Source: Acidimicrobiaceae bacterium (GTDB taxonomy: Bacteria; Actinomycetota; Acidimicrobiia; Acidimicrobiales; Ilumatobacteraceae). From it: a stretch of 6,801 bases of DNA. The notes under the pieces are model-generated. The model saw nothing but the letters and a program-made list of their open reading frames with translations. It did no database searches and was not told where the DNA came from. Of the stretch, positions 1-6,704 are shown piece by piece (the stretch's first letter is position 1; the number at the start of each line of letters is the position of its first letter). The translations under genes and the position numbers were made by a program. The DNA is taken from positions 1 to 6,801 of the forward strand of contig CANKVI010000051.1 in NCBI GenBank assembly GCA_947487095.1. Direction: 5' to 3'.

Positions 1-395
1 CTGGTTTACCTGTGTGGTTTGGTGTGGCAGCAAGGCGTAACGACGCCGGCAAGATCATCAGTTTCAATCTGGCTCAAGAATCACCACTTGAAGCCGTCCT
101 TGACCTCATTCCCGAACATGGAGTCGATGTAGTCAGCGTGATGCACACTCAGCCACAAGCAGTAAGCGACACCATCTCTATGGTTCGCAAGAAGTTTTCA
201 GGACCAATTGGTGCATACCCCGACAGTGGATATTTCGAAATGCCGAATTGGAACTTCACGGAAGTGATCCCCGCAGAAAAACTTGAGGGTTTTTATGCAG
301 AATGGCTAGACATGGGAGTGCAATTGATTGGCGGTTGTTGCGGACTCACCGTTGATCACATTCACGCTGCAGAGCGTGTTAAAGCTTCGCGTTAG
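1..395 (+). CDS. Homocysteine S-methyltransferase family protein, C-terminal part (5' end cut by window edge)
   Basis: The reading frame is open from base 3 (Gly-Leu-Pro, then GTG at 12) to TAG at 393-395, so only about the last 130 residues of a family usually near 300 are visible. Family members move a methyl group from S-methylmethionine, betaine or a related donor to the thiol of homocysteine, giving methionine in the cytoplasm. The diagnostic part is the end: a tyrosine/proline-rich segment (GAYPDSGYFEM), then a W-x(3)-G-V-x-LIGGCCG stretch, where the adjacent Cys pair (codons 336-341) supplies two zinc ligands. The third ligand is usually a Cys in a V-N-C motif after an alpha/beta-barrel strand. 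Here the equivalent place reads SVMHT, with His at 144-146, so either the ligand set is altered or the substrate differs. The gene overlaps the convergent dioxygenase gene by 17 bases. The family call is firm; the exact methyl donor and acceptor are unknown. Confidence 0.85.
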   Translation, partial: GLPVWFGVAARRNDAGKIISFNLAQESPLEAVLDLIPEHGVDVVSVMHTQPQAVSDTISMVRKKFSGPIGAYPDSGYFEMPNWNFTEVIPAEKLEGFYAEWLDMGVQLIGGCCGLTVDHIHAAERVKASR

Positions 396-996
396 TAACC
401 ACTCGTCGGAACGTCAAGTTAATTCGCGGTCCAACTTTGGACTTCGTCTTAGCAATTTGATGCACCCAACAGTGTTGCGATAACCCCGACATCACCAACA
501 GCGAGCCGTCTTCCAGGTCAACACGTACGGTTTCGCCAGACTCTTTATGGCGTAGGTCAAACCTGCGAGTCGCGCCAAGACTCACCGAGGCAATGGTTGG
601 CTCGCTTCCATTAATTTCCTCGTTATCTGCATGCCAACTCACACTGTCATTGCCATCGCGATACAAGTTGACGAGCACCGAGTTGTATTCCGCACCAGTA
701 GCCAGCGCACATTGATCCATCACCGCCTGAAGCACGGGAGTCACGGCATGCGGTGTTCGAGTAATTCCTGAATACACATAGCTCACGTTTGTGTTGGTGA
801 ACCACGTAGACAGTCCCGCTTGCGGATACTTCTTTCCAAACATCACCATTTCCGGCATTTCCCACGGAGTCTCATCCATGATCTGCTGAAACAATTGTGC
901 AGTCTGCTTAGGTTCAAAAAATTTTGGAATCAGCAATGCGCTTCCGTCAAATGGCAGCAACTCTTGCTTGTCGCTAAACAGGCTTGGAGTGCTCAT
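379..996 (-). CDS. AlkB-like 2-oxoglutarate/Fe(II)-dependent dioxygenase (alkylated DNA repair type)
   Basis: A 205-residue protein with the AlkB fold, likely removing methyl groups from N1-methyladenine/N3-methylcytosine-type lesions by oxidative demethylation. With Met1 at 996, the iron ligands read H122-x-D124 (WHADNEE) and H179 (HCWVH). The 2-oxoglutarate and C-terminal arginines lie in GPRINLTFR (R191, R197), the same order as in human ALKBH2/ALKBH3. The segment YPQAGLSTWF...YVYSG near residues 57-76 matches the substrate-lid region of that group, and RRFDLRHK follows the HxD motif as usual. A GTG at 1017 would add seven residues. I prefer ATG at 996 because the extension is not family-like and a -10-like TATGAA lies six bases upstream. 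The gene is divergent from the SCO6745-family gene and overlaps the methyltransferase tail by 17 bases. RNA or protein substrates cannot be excluded. Confidence 0.88.
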   Translation of the reverse strand: MSTPSLFSDKQELLPFDGSALLIPKFFEPKQTAQLFQQIMDETPWEMPEMVMFGKKYPQAGLSTWFTNTNVSYVYSGITRTPHAVTPVLQAVMDQCALATGAEYNSVLVNLYRDGNDSVSWHADNEEINGSEPTIASVSLGATRRFDLRHKESGETVRVDLEDGSLLVMSGLSQHCWVHQIAKTKSKVGPRINLTFRRVVTNAKL

Positions 997-1002
997 AGTT
1001 CG

Positions 1003-1008
1003 TTCATA
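1003..1008 (-). promoter_or_regulatory. Putative -10 element of the AlkB-like gene (leaderless start)
   Basis: On the minus strand TATGAA is followed by six bases and then ATG at 996, so transcription could begin at the start codon itself. It lacks the final T of TANNNT, and I see no -35 hexamer at a good distance. It is weaker than the other -10 candidates in this window. Confidence 0.35.
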
Positions 1009-1023
1009 TTGTTGCACTGTTGC

Positions 1024-1029
1024 TACGGT
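1024..1029 (+). promoter_or_regulatory. Putative -10 element of the SCO6745-family gene (leaderless start)
   Basis: TACGGT is followed by exactly six bases and then ATG at 1036. No Shine-Dalgarno sequence precedes the ATG, so a leaderless mRNA is the likely reading. No clear -35 hexamer is visible; the -35 region falls on the -10 of the divergent AlkB-like gene, so the two promoters probably overlap. The same heptamer TACGGTC precedes the cupredoxin gene near 6704-6710. Confidence 0.5.
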
Positions 1030-1035
1030 CTTTAT

Positions 1036-1908
1036 ATGACCGATTGGCGGACACTTTCTGCACGAGCATCGTTAGCTTCACATCGATTAATCGGCTGGAT
1101 CTATTGGGATCCAACTGGAATTCGGCTATTTACCGAACTGGGTGTTCCCAATGGCCTTGGGTATTACATCACCACCCGCTCTGCCCCGCTGGCACAAGCG
1201 GGAAACGACGTAGTGACCGCGGCGTTCTATTCAATACGTGCAGAGTTCATCAGTCTGTGTCTTGACGTTGCGCGACAGCACACCACCTTTGAAGATTCAT
1301 ATCGAATTCGCAACGAAGCAGTTATTGCCGGATTGCACGAATATGCACCCGAAATCGTGAACGAACTTGGCGCACTTGCTCCTCAGCTGTGGGCTGCTGC
1401 TGACTCACTTCCTATTGCTGGACACACCGTGTATGCCGCACATAAGGCTTGGCCGCGTAACGAAGATCATCCTGCACTCAGTGCGTGGCTAGCCGTGAAT
1501 TGCATTCGTGAATGGCGCGGCGACACACACTTTGCTGTTCTTGCCAGCGAAGACATCAGCGGCGTACAGGCTGGGCTTTTGCACGATGCGTTCTTGGGTT
1601 ACCCAGGCGATTGGATTCCACGAAGTCGTGGAGCCGATGACGCACAACTTGAAGAAGCCTGGAATGTTCTCGACGCACGTGGATTCGTTACCGATGGTCG
1701 CATTAATGAAGCAGGCCTTGCTTATCGCGAATACATCGAAGACAAAACCAATGAACTGTGTGAGAAAGCATGGCGCGCACTTGGTGCTGAATTGACCGAG
1801 AAATACTGCGCGCTCATCGAGCCAGTTGGCCACAAGTTTCTTGCTCGCATTGACGCAACTGCTGGCGAAAACTGGATGCCTGCCGCGCGCGACTCACGCC
1901 GCAAGTAG
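1036..1908 (+). CDS. SCO6745-family protein (putative helix-turn-helix family, function unknown)
   Basis: A 290-residue soluble protein with no signal peptide or membrane segment. It matches from memory the actinobacterial SCO6745 family, annotated as having a helix-turn-helix-like fold but no established function. Family landmarks: GYYITTRSAPLAQAG at residues 42-56, VTAAFYSI at 60-67, the REWRGDTH block at 158-165, a His-Asp-Ala at 183-185 and a C-terminal helical/winged region (about 203-233) with LDARGFVTDGRINEAG. The RGDxH block and the residues after it are strongly conserved in the family and could form a ligand pocket (inference). The frame stays open upstream to 820, but that part lies antisense to the AlkB-like gene and is not family-like. 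ATG at 1036 has a well-placed -10. The cysteine hydrolase gene starts 10 bases after its stop, so co-transcription is likely. Confidence 0.8.
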   Translation: MTDWRTLSARASLASHRLIGWIYWDPTGIRLFTELGVPNGLGYYITTRSAPLAQAGNDVVTAAFYSIRAEFISLCLDVARQHTTFEDSYRIRNEAVIAGLHEYAPEIVNELGALAPQLWAAADSLPIAGHTVYAAHKAWPRNEDHPALSAWLAVNCIREWRGDTHFAVLASEDISGVQAGLLHDAFLGYPGDWIPRSRGADDAQLEEAWNVLDARGFVTDGRINEAGLAYREYIEDKTNELCEKAWRALGAELTEKYCALIEPVGHKFLARIDATAGENWMPAARDSRRK

Positions 1909-1911
1909 CAT
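1906..1911 (+). promoter_or_regulatory. Possible internal -10 element before the cysteine hydrolase gene
   Basis: TAGCAT overlaps the stop codon of the SCO6745-family gene and lies seven bases before ATG at 1919. It fits the -10/start spacing seen elsewhere in the window, but no -35 is visible. Read-through from the upstream gene could serve instead. Confidence 0.3.
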
Positions 1912-1918
1912 TTGCACC

Positions 1919-2539
1919 ATGATTCGCCAATTTGGAAAAGAAACTGCCCTGCTGTTGATTGATGTGCAAAAGGGCGTGGATGTATTGCAACATTGGGGCG
2001 GACCAACTGGTCGTCGTAACAACCCCGATGCCGAAAGTCATATGCTTCGCTTGCTTGCCGGTTTCCGCGAAAAAGGATTACCTATTGCCTACACGCGCCA
2101 TGATTCACGCGAAGTCAATTCACCACTCAAGTTTTCGCTTCCAACCGGAGATCAGAAACTAGGATTTGAAATTCAACCCGGCGACATCGTGGTGGAAAAA
2201 GATGTGAATAGCGGGTTTGTTGGAACCGACTTAGAAATTGAACTGCGACGCAAGGGCATTCAACGATTGGTCATCGTTGGCTTCTTCACCAATATGTGCG
2301 TTGAAACCACCACTCGCATGGCTGGCAACCTTGGCTTTGATACCTACCTTGTTCCCGACTGCTGCTCTACCTCAAACCGAATTGGTTGGGATGGCGCCGA
2401 CTATGACCCAGAGCTCGTGCACGACATGACCGTTGCTAACTTGCACGGCGAATTCTGCACAGCAATTACGCCTGGTGACGCACTTGGTCTTCTTGCTGCC
2501 GACAACACGCAACTTGAGCGCGTGCAAGGCAACGAATAA
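1919..2539 (+). CDS. Isochorismatase-like cysteine hydrolase
   Basis: A 206-residue cytoplasmic hydrolase of the isochorismatase superfamily, which includes nicotinamidases, carbamoylases, ureidoacrylate hydrolases and many uncharacterised members. The catalytic triad is complete: D15 in LLLIDVQKG, K94 in VVEKDVNSGF and C127 in GFFTNMCVETT, the last preceded by the usual residue pair before the cis-peptide (F123-T124). MAGNLGFDTYLVPDCC and the end block LVHDMTVANLHGEF are typical of the cysteine hydrolase subgroup. The frame is open back to 1826, but those 31 codons overlap the previous gene and precede the first beta strand, so ATG at 1919 is chosen. No Shine-Dalgarno sequence is seen. The substrate cannot be read from the sequence; an amide or carbamoyl bond of a small molecule is the family expectation. 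It ends 4 bases from the convergent esterase gene. Confidence 0.88.
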   Translation: MIRQFGKETALLLIDVQKGVDVLQHWGGPTGRRNNPDAESHMLRLLAGFREKGLPIAYTRHDSREVNSPLKFSLPTGDQKLGFEIQPGDIVVEKDVNSGFVGTDLEIELRRKGIQRLVIVGFFTNMCVETTTRMAGNLGFDTYLVPDCCSTSNRIGWDGADYDPELVHDMTVANLHGEFCTAITPGDALGLLAADNTQLERVQGNE

Positions 2540-2543
2540 TTCG

Positions 2544-3449
2544 TTAGTCCAAATACTTCTTCAACAGAGTTGATGCTTGGGCATGCGCTGATTGCGCATC
2601 ATCCAAAATGGTGATCATGTTGAAGAATCCATGGAAAGCTCCGTTGTAACGAGTGATCGTTGCCGAAACTCCGTTTTCAACAAGTCGCTTTCCATAGGCT
2701 TCGCCTTCATCGCGAAGTGGGTCAAATTGTGCAGTAATCACAATTGCTGGTGGCATTTTCTTTAACTGCTCATCACTGGCAAGCATCGGTGAGGCGCTGA
2801 TATTTGCTCTATCTGCATCACTACTCATGTAGTGAGCCACGAACCACGCCATTACCGACTTCGTCAGAATAGGTCCGTTGGCGTTCTCGTTTATCGAAGG
2901 CGATTCCATGCGCATATCAACTGCGGGATAAATCAGCATCTGAAACTTCAGCGGAACCACTTCGGCAAGAGCTACCGCTGCTGCCAGGTTTCCGCCTGCA
3001 GAATCTCCTCCCACTGCCATGCGCGAATTATCAATTCCAAGAGTCTTTGCGTTTTCAAACGCCCATTTCACTGCTGCTACACAATCATCAAATGCCGCAG
3101 GAAATTTATGCTCTGGGGCCAATCGATAGTCGACCGAAAGCACGGCATGCCCCGACCTGTTTGCAAGTGAACGGCACACGCCATCGTGTGAATTCAAGTC
3201 ACCAATCACCCAGCCACCACCGTGGAAAAACACCAGCAATCCAAGATCGGTCTTGGCAGATGGTCGATACAAACGGCATGGAATTGCCCCGGCCTGAACA
3301 TCACGTATTTCGTGCACTACTTCAGTGCTTGGCACCTGCCCTGCGCTGTACAACGAACGCGCATCTGTTGGTGACAACTCCTCAAAAGGTGTCGTGCGCA
3401 TCGCTGCGTAGAAGTCGGCTACAGCTTGTGCTTGCGGATGAAGTGGCAT
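2544..3449 (-). CDS. Alpha/beta-hydrolase fold-3 esterase (hormone-sensitive lipase family)
   Basis: A 301-residue carboxylesterase of the HSL (family IV) group, hydrolysing short- to medium-chain esters, probably in the cytoplasm because no signal peptide is present. The oxyanion-hole motif HGGGW is at residues 76-80, followed by the family block SVDYRLAPEHKFPAAFDD (105-122). The nucleophile is S150 in GGDSAGGN, and the acid and base are D243 (FDPLRDEGE) and H273 (AFHGFF). The N-terminal cap helices (about 1-50) have the usual length. All catalytic parts are intact. Start ATG at 3449 carries a -10-like TAGAGT six bases upstream. The gene is convergent with the cysteine hydrolase gene and divergent from the ABC-F gene, so it is likely a single-gene transcript. 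The natural ester is unknown. Confidence 0.93.
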   Translation of the reverse strand: MPLHPQAQAVADFYAAMRTTPFEELSPTDARSLYSAGQVPSTEVVHEIRDVQAGAIPCRLYRPSAKTDLGLLVFFHGGGWVIGDLNSHDGVCRSLANRSGHAVLSVDYRLAPEHKFPAAFDDCVAAVKWAFENAKTLGIDNSRMAVGGDSAGGNLAAAVALAEVVPLKFQMLIYPAVDMRMESPSINENANGPILTKSVMAWFVAHYMSSDADRANISASPMLASDEQLKKMPPAIVITAQFDPLRDEGEAYGKRLVENGVSATITRYNGAFHGFFNMITILDDAQSAHAQASTLLKKYLD

Positions 3450-3455
3450 ACCGCC

Positions 3456-3461
3456 ACTCTA
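3456..3461 (-). promoter_or_regulatory. Putative -10 element of the esterase gene (leaderless start)
   Basis: On the minus strand TAGAGT is followed by six bases and then ATG at 3449. No Shine-Dalgarno sequence or clear -35 is visible. Confidence 0.5.
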
Positions 3462-3492
3462 AAGCATGTGTTACCGGGTGCTTTTCCCGCGA

Positions 3493-3498
3493 GACTAT
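3493..3498 (+). promoter_or_regulatory. Weak -10 candidate of the ABC-F gene
   Basis: GACTAT keeps the two most conserved -10 positions (A2 and T6) and lies five bases before GTG at 3504. TTACCG at 3471-3476 could act as a -35 with a 16-base spacer. An overlapping TATGTG (3496-3501) is an alternative. This is the least certain promoter in the window. Confidence 0.25.
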
Positions 3499-3503
3499 GT
3501 GTC

Positions 3504-5144
3504 GTGAGCAGCATCGTGGTCAGCGAACTTGAATACGGCCCACCCGGCGCAGATCAATTGTTTTTTGATGTCAGTTTCAAAGTTTCACCTGGTGAACATG
3601 CGGCAATCGTTGGTGCCAACGGCGTAGGAAAGAGCACCATCTTGCGCATTCTTACGCAAGAGATTGAAGCCGATGGTGGCGAGTTTGCCATTGGTGGAAC
3701 CATGCTGAACATGACCCAAGACGTTGGCATGTCGCGACCAAACGACACGCTTCGCGAAATGCTGATTGAAGTTGCTCCAAAAAATTTGCGCGATGCAGGA
3801 CGCGCACTAGTTACCGCAGAAAAAGCCCTTGGTAGTGGTGATGACGACGGAATGGGTTATGCAAATGCCCTTGCCGACTGGGGCGACCTAGGTGGTTACG
3901 ACCTCGAAGCAAAGTGGCAAGCATCTGCACAACGCAGCGTGAAAACACCAGTAGATGATTTTTCGGTACGTCTCGTTTCCGAACTATCCGGAGGCGAGCG
4001 AAAGCGATTAGTGCTCGACCTACTTCTCACCAGCGGGGCTGATGTACTGCTACTTGACGAACCTGACAACTATCTTGACATTCCAACTCGTAAATGGTTG
4101 GAAGAACAGATCAAGTCGTGCAAGTCCACCATCTTGATGGTCAGTCACGACCGCACTTTGCTTGAACAGTGCTCCACCAAAGTTGTGGTCATTGAAGGTT
4201 CGGGTTGCTGGGTGCACGGCGGTTCGTACAAAACGTTCCCAGAAGCACGAGCGAAACGTCAAGAACTACTTGGTGACGATTTGAAGCGTTGGAATGAAGA
4301 AGAACGCCGCTTGTTTCATCACATGAAGATCATGAAACAACGCGCTGCGCAAAATTTCAAGAATGCAACCAAAGCAAACGGCGCTGAAACCCGTTGGGAA
4401 AAGTTTGTTGCTGCCGGCCCTCCTCCACCGCCTGTCGCCGATCAGCAAATTTTCGTGCGCCTACGCGGTGCCGATGCTGCACGACGTGTTGCAAAGCTTG
4501 AAAAGGTAACTATTGACAATTTGTTCTTGCCATTTAGCGAAGAGATCCACCATGGTGAACGCGTTGGCCTCATTGGTCCGAACGGCACGGGCAAGACTCA
4601 CCTATTAAAGGTATTGAGCGGTGAAAATCAACCAACCGAAGGACAAGTCACCTTTGGTCCGCGAACTTCTGTTGGCGTGTTTACTCAGGTGAATAATCGC
4701 CCAGACTTCCTTGGCCGTGAATGTGTGGACATTGTGCTTGACCGCATTTCCGAAGAAGAAAAGGCCATGAAAACATTGGCTCGTTACGGACTGCGCAATA
4801 ACGCACGCCAGAAGTTCGAAACGCTTTCGGGGGGACAAAAGGCCCGACTCGAAATCTTGCGCCTTGAAATTGAAGGTCACAACGTGTTGTTGCTAGACGA
4901 ACCTACCGACAACTTAGACATTGAGTCCTCTGAAGCCTTGGAAAAAGCCCTTGATGGATTTGAAGGAACCGTGGTTGCAGTAAGCCACGACCGAACATTC
5001 CTTGCCCAGTTCGATCGTTACATCATGATCACCGACGATGGCGAAGTGTATGCACTTCCCGACTTTGACATTGCTATGGCTGGGCTCAGCGAACCCGACA
5101 AACTTGCCAGCTTGCGCTTAGCTAAACCGCTTACTCGCGACTAA
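3504..5144 (+). CDS. ABC-F family ATPase with two ATP-binding domains
   Basis: A 546-residue soluble protein with two ABC domains and no membrane domain. ABC-F proteins bind the ribosomal exit site and act as translation factors or antibiotic-resistance proteins. Domain 1: Walker A GANGVGKST (37-45), signature LSGGE (161-165), Walker B LLLDEPDNYLD with catalytic E186, switch H215. Domain 2: GPNGTGKT (358-365), LSGGQ (441-445), LLLDEPTDNLD with E466, switch H495. Both sites look active. The linker, about residues 242-301, is charged and helical, as expected for the arm that touches P-site tRNA, and is followed by five consecutive prolines at 306-310. The frame is open to ATG 3426, but the extra 26 residues overlap the esterase gene and lack similarity, so GTG 3504 is chosen; GTG 3516 is an alternative. 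Resistance versus housekeeping cannot be decided here. The stop interlocks with that of the M20 gene. Confidence 0.9.
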   Translation: MSSIVVSELEYGPPGADQLFFDVSFKVSPGEHAAIVGANGVGKSTILRILTQEIEADGGEFAIGGTMLNMTQDVGMSRPNDTLREMLIEVAPKNLRDAGRALVTAEKALGSGDDDGMGYANALADWGDLGGYDLEAKWQASAQRSVKTPVDDFSVRLVSELSGGERKRLVLDLLLTSGADVLLLDEPDNYLDIPTRKWLEEQIKSCKSTILMVSHDRTLLEQCSTKVVVIEGSGCWVHGGSYKTFPEARAKRQELLGDDLKRWNEEERRLFHHMKIMKQRAAQNFKNATKANGAETRWEKFVAAGPPPPPVADQQIFVRLRGADAARRVAKLEKVTIDNLFLPFSEEIHHGERVGLIGPNGTGKTHLLKVLSGENQPTEGQVTFGPRTSVGVFTQVNNRPDFLGRECVDIVLDRISEEEKAMKTLARYGLRNNARQKFETLSGGQKARLEILRLEIEGHNVLLLDEPTDNLDIESSEALEKALDGFEGTVVAVSHDRTFLAQFDRYIMITDDGEVYALPDFDIAMAGLSEPDKLASLRLAKPLTRD

Positions 5145-6346
5145 AGCACACCTTCTGGCACGAAACCGTCGCCAAATGCTTCTCGCATTTCGGCAACCAG
5201 AGCATCATTCGTCCACAGGTCAATAGCGGTCATCGCCATAATTTTTGCGCCATCGAGAATTGCGCATGTTGCATCATCGTTTGTTGCGTAGTCAGCAAAT
5301 TCTGGCGTGTGCAGTGACACGCCGTGTGGGGCAACTGCGATCATCGGGTGAATCGATGGCGTGAGGTAACTGATGTTGCCCATATCCGTTGAACCGCCAC
5401 CAGTCCCCGCCATGTACTCGGTAGTCAACATGCGACCAAACTTTGCTGAGTTCTCAACGTATGCAGCAAGCAATGGAATGTTGTCAACAATGTCGGCAAA
5501 TGGGTTTGGTTGCCATTCCAATTCCACGTGGCAACCAGCAGCATGTGCTCCACCGTGCAAACAGCCTGAAACGCGTTCCTTTAACGGTTGCAAGGTCTCA
5601 ATGGTGTTTGACCGAACGTACCAATCCATCTCTGCTTCACGCGGAACAATGTTTGGCTTCTCGCCACCCTTCAGAAAAATTCCGTGAATGCGCTCGGTAG
5701 GCATGATGTGCTGACGTAAGGCCGCAATATTCATGTATCCAAGCACCGCTGCGTCAAGCGCATTCCTACCCAAGTGAGGAGATACGGCCGCATGTGCAGC
5801 TTCACCGGTGTACTTCACCAAGCAATGTTGAATAGCAATGGCATTCATTCGAGCAAGTTCTCTGTCGGCGGGGTGAATCATCATGGCCGCATCAACACCA
5901 ACGAAAGCACCCTTACGAGCCATTTCAATCTTTCCGCCGCCGCCTTCTTCGGCTGGCGTACCCATCAGGCGCAAACGCCCACCAGCTTCTTCAGCCAAAC
6001 CAGCAAGCGCAAGACCTGCGCCAAGACCTGCTGCAGCAATGATGTTGTGTCCGCACGCATGGCCAATTCCTGGCAGTGCGTCGTATTCGCACAACACGGC
6101 AACAGTGGTTCCCTTTGAGCCAACTGCAACATCAAATGCTGTGTCAATGTCGTATGCCTTACGCGTGACGTCCAACTTGTTGTCGCCAATGGCGTCGGTC
6201 AAACGCTTGTGTGCGAAATGCTCTTCGTAGTTTTCCTCTGGATGAGCGTGAATGTCGTGACTAATTCCGACAAGATCATTTTTGAGTTTGTCAATTGACT
6301 CACATGCTCGCTGTTTCAAAGACTCACGAAGTTGGGTTGTAGACAT
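5141..6346 (-). CDS. M20 family metallo-amidohydrolase (ACY1L2/PM20D2-like)
   Basis: A 401-residue cytoplasmic zinc amidohydrolase, full length for the M20 aminoacylase/carboxypeptidase group. Metal-site residues: C98 and H100 in GHACGHN, the pair E133-E134 in PAEEGGGGK (general base and ligand), H158 in MIHPAD and H346 in SLHTPEF. The segment LCEYDALPGIGHACGHN (85-101) and GTGGGSTDMGN (314-324) resemble the PM20D2/AbgB-like subgroup, which cleaves N-acyl or dipeptide amides such as beta-alanyl-lysine or p-aminobenzoyl-glutamate. The true substrate here is not readable. The insert at about 175-290 is the usual dimerisation domain, beginning near GEAAHAAVSPHLGRNALDA (181-199). ATG 6346 has TACCAT six bases upstream. 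The cupredoxin gene ends 22 bases upstream on the same strand, so some transcription may come from there. The final stop codon overlaps that of the ABC-F gene. Confidence 0.9.
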   Translation of the reverse strand: MSTTQLRESLKQRACESIDKLKNDLVGISHDIHAHPEENYEEHFAHKRLTDAIGDNKLDVTRKAYDIDTAFDVAVGSKGTTVAVLCEYDALPGIGHACGHNIIAAAGLGAGLALAGLAEEAGGRLRLMGTPAEEGGGGKIEMARKGAFVGVDAAMMIHPADRELARMNAIAIQHCLVKYTGEAAHAAVSPHLGRNALDAAVLGYMNIAALRQHIMPTERIHGIFLKGGEKPNIVPREAEMDWYVRSNTIETLQPLKERVSGCLHGGAHAAGCHVELEWQPNPFADIVDNIPLLAAYVENSAKFGRMLTTEYMAGTGGGSTDMGNISYLTPSIHPMIAVAPHGVSLHTPEFADYATNDDATCAILDGAKIMAMTAIDLWTNDALVAEMREAFGDGFVPEGVL

Positions 6347-6352
6347 GGCTAA

Positions 6353-6358
6353 ATGGTA
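6353..6358 (-). promoter_or_regulatory. Putative -10 element of the M20 gene (leaderless start)
   Basis: On the minus strand TACCAT is followed by six bases and then ATG at 6346. A -35-like TTGACC lies at 6378-6383, inside the end of the cupredoxin gene, with a rather long 19-base spacer. This suggests the M20 gene has its own promoter as well as possible read-through. Confidence 0.5.
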
Positions 6359-6368
6359 GCCAATCCAC

Positions 6369-6698
6369 CTAATTCACGGTCAAGGTGCCCATCATGTCTG
6401 GGTGAATATGGCAGTGGAACTCATAGGTACCCGTTGCCAGACGAGGCAAATCAACGGTTTGACCTGCAGCTACATCAACACTGAAGGAATCATCAAGGGG
6501 CATCAAATTGTGTGGCGCATCGTCATTGTTTTTCAGTTGAACAAGATCTCCCTGCATCACGTCTTCTGGAACAGTGAAAATAAAATTAGTGATTGAAATT
6601 TCAACCGTTTTTCCCGTAGGAGCGACTTCCACGGTTGGCGAAGATCCGCACCCAGTTACAACAGGAATGACGAGTAAGGCATGAAGAAACGTGCGCAT
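6369..6698 (-). CDS. Cupredoxin (amicyanin/plastocyanin-like) lipoprotein
   Basis: A 109-residue exported type-1 copper protein that probably carries electrons or copper at the outer face of the membrane. The N-terminus MRTFLHALLV...VVTGC is a short lipoprotein signal ending in a lipobox (V14-T15-G16-C17), so C17 would be lipidated. The mature part is one cupredoxin domain: H63 in APHNL, then FHCHIHPDMMGTLTV with C96, H99 and M102 (or M103). C-x2-H-x2-M is the amicyanin spacing, shorter than plastocyanin's. The domain starts with TVEISITNFIFTVPEDV, the usual first strands. Upstream ATGs at 6713 and 6770 are in frame. 6770 would bury the signal and cover the start of the divergent gene. 6698 has TACGGT six bases upstream and gives a clean signal peptide, so it is preferred. 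No partner oxidoreductase is visible. Confidence 0.88.
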   Translation of the reverse strand: MRTFLHALLVIPVVTGCGSSPTVEVAPTGKTVEISITNFIFTVPEDVMQGDLVQLKNNDDAPHNLMPLDDSFSVDVAAGQTVDLPRLATGTYEFHCHIHPDMMGTLTVN

Positions 6699-6704
6699 GG
6701 AGTG

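Noticed and set aside
820..1035. Upstream in-frame extension of the SCO6745-family gene
   Set aside because: It lies antisense to the AlkB-like gene, is low in family resemblance, and the ATG at 1036 has a well-placed -10.
1826..1918. Upstream in-frame extension of the cysteine hydrolase gene
   Set aside because: It sits inside the end of the previous gene in another frame; the hydrolase fold begins with the strand just after ATG 1919.
1489..2041. Minus-strand open frames across the SCO6745-family and cysteine hydrolase genes
   Set aside because: Antisense shadows with no recognisable motif; both sense genes are well supported.
2832..3170. Plus-strand open frame within the esterase gene
   Set aside because: Antisense to intact catalytic motifs of the esterase; the His/Cys-rich translation is typical of a shadow frame.
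3426..3503. Longer ABC-F start at ATG 3426
   Set aside because: The 26 added residues overlap the esterase start and its promoter and do not look like an ABC domain N-terminus.
5774..6230. Long plus-strand open frames inside the M20 gene
   Set aside because: They are antisense shadows of a gene with a complete metal site; their translations show no domain pattern.
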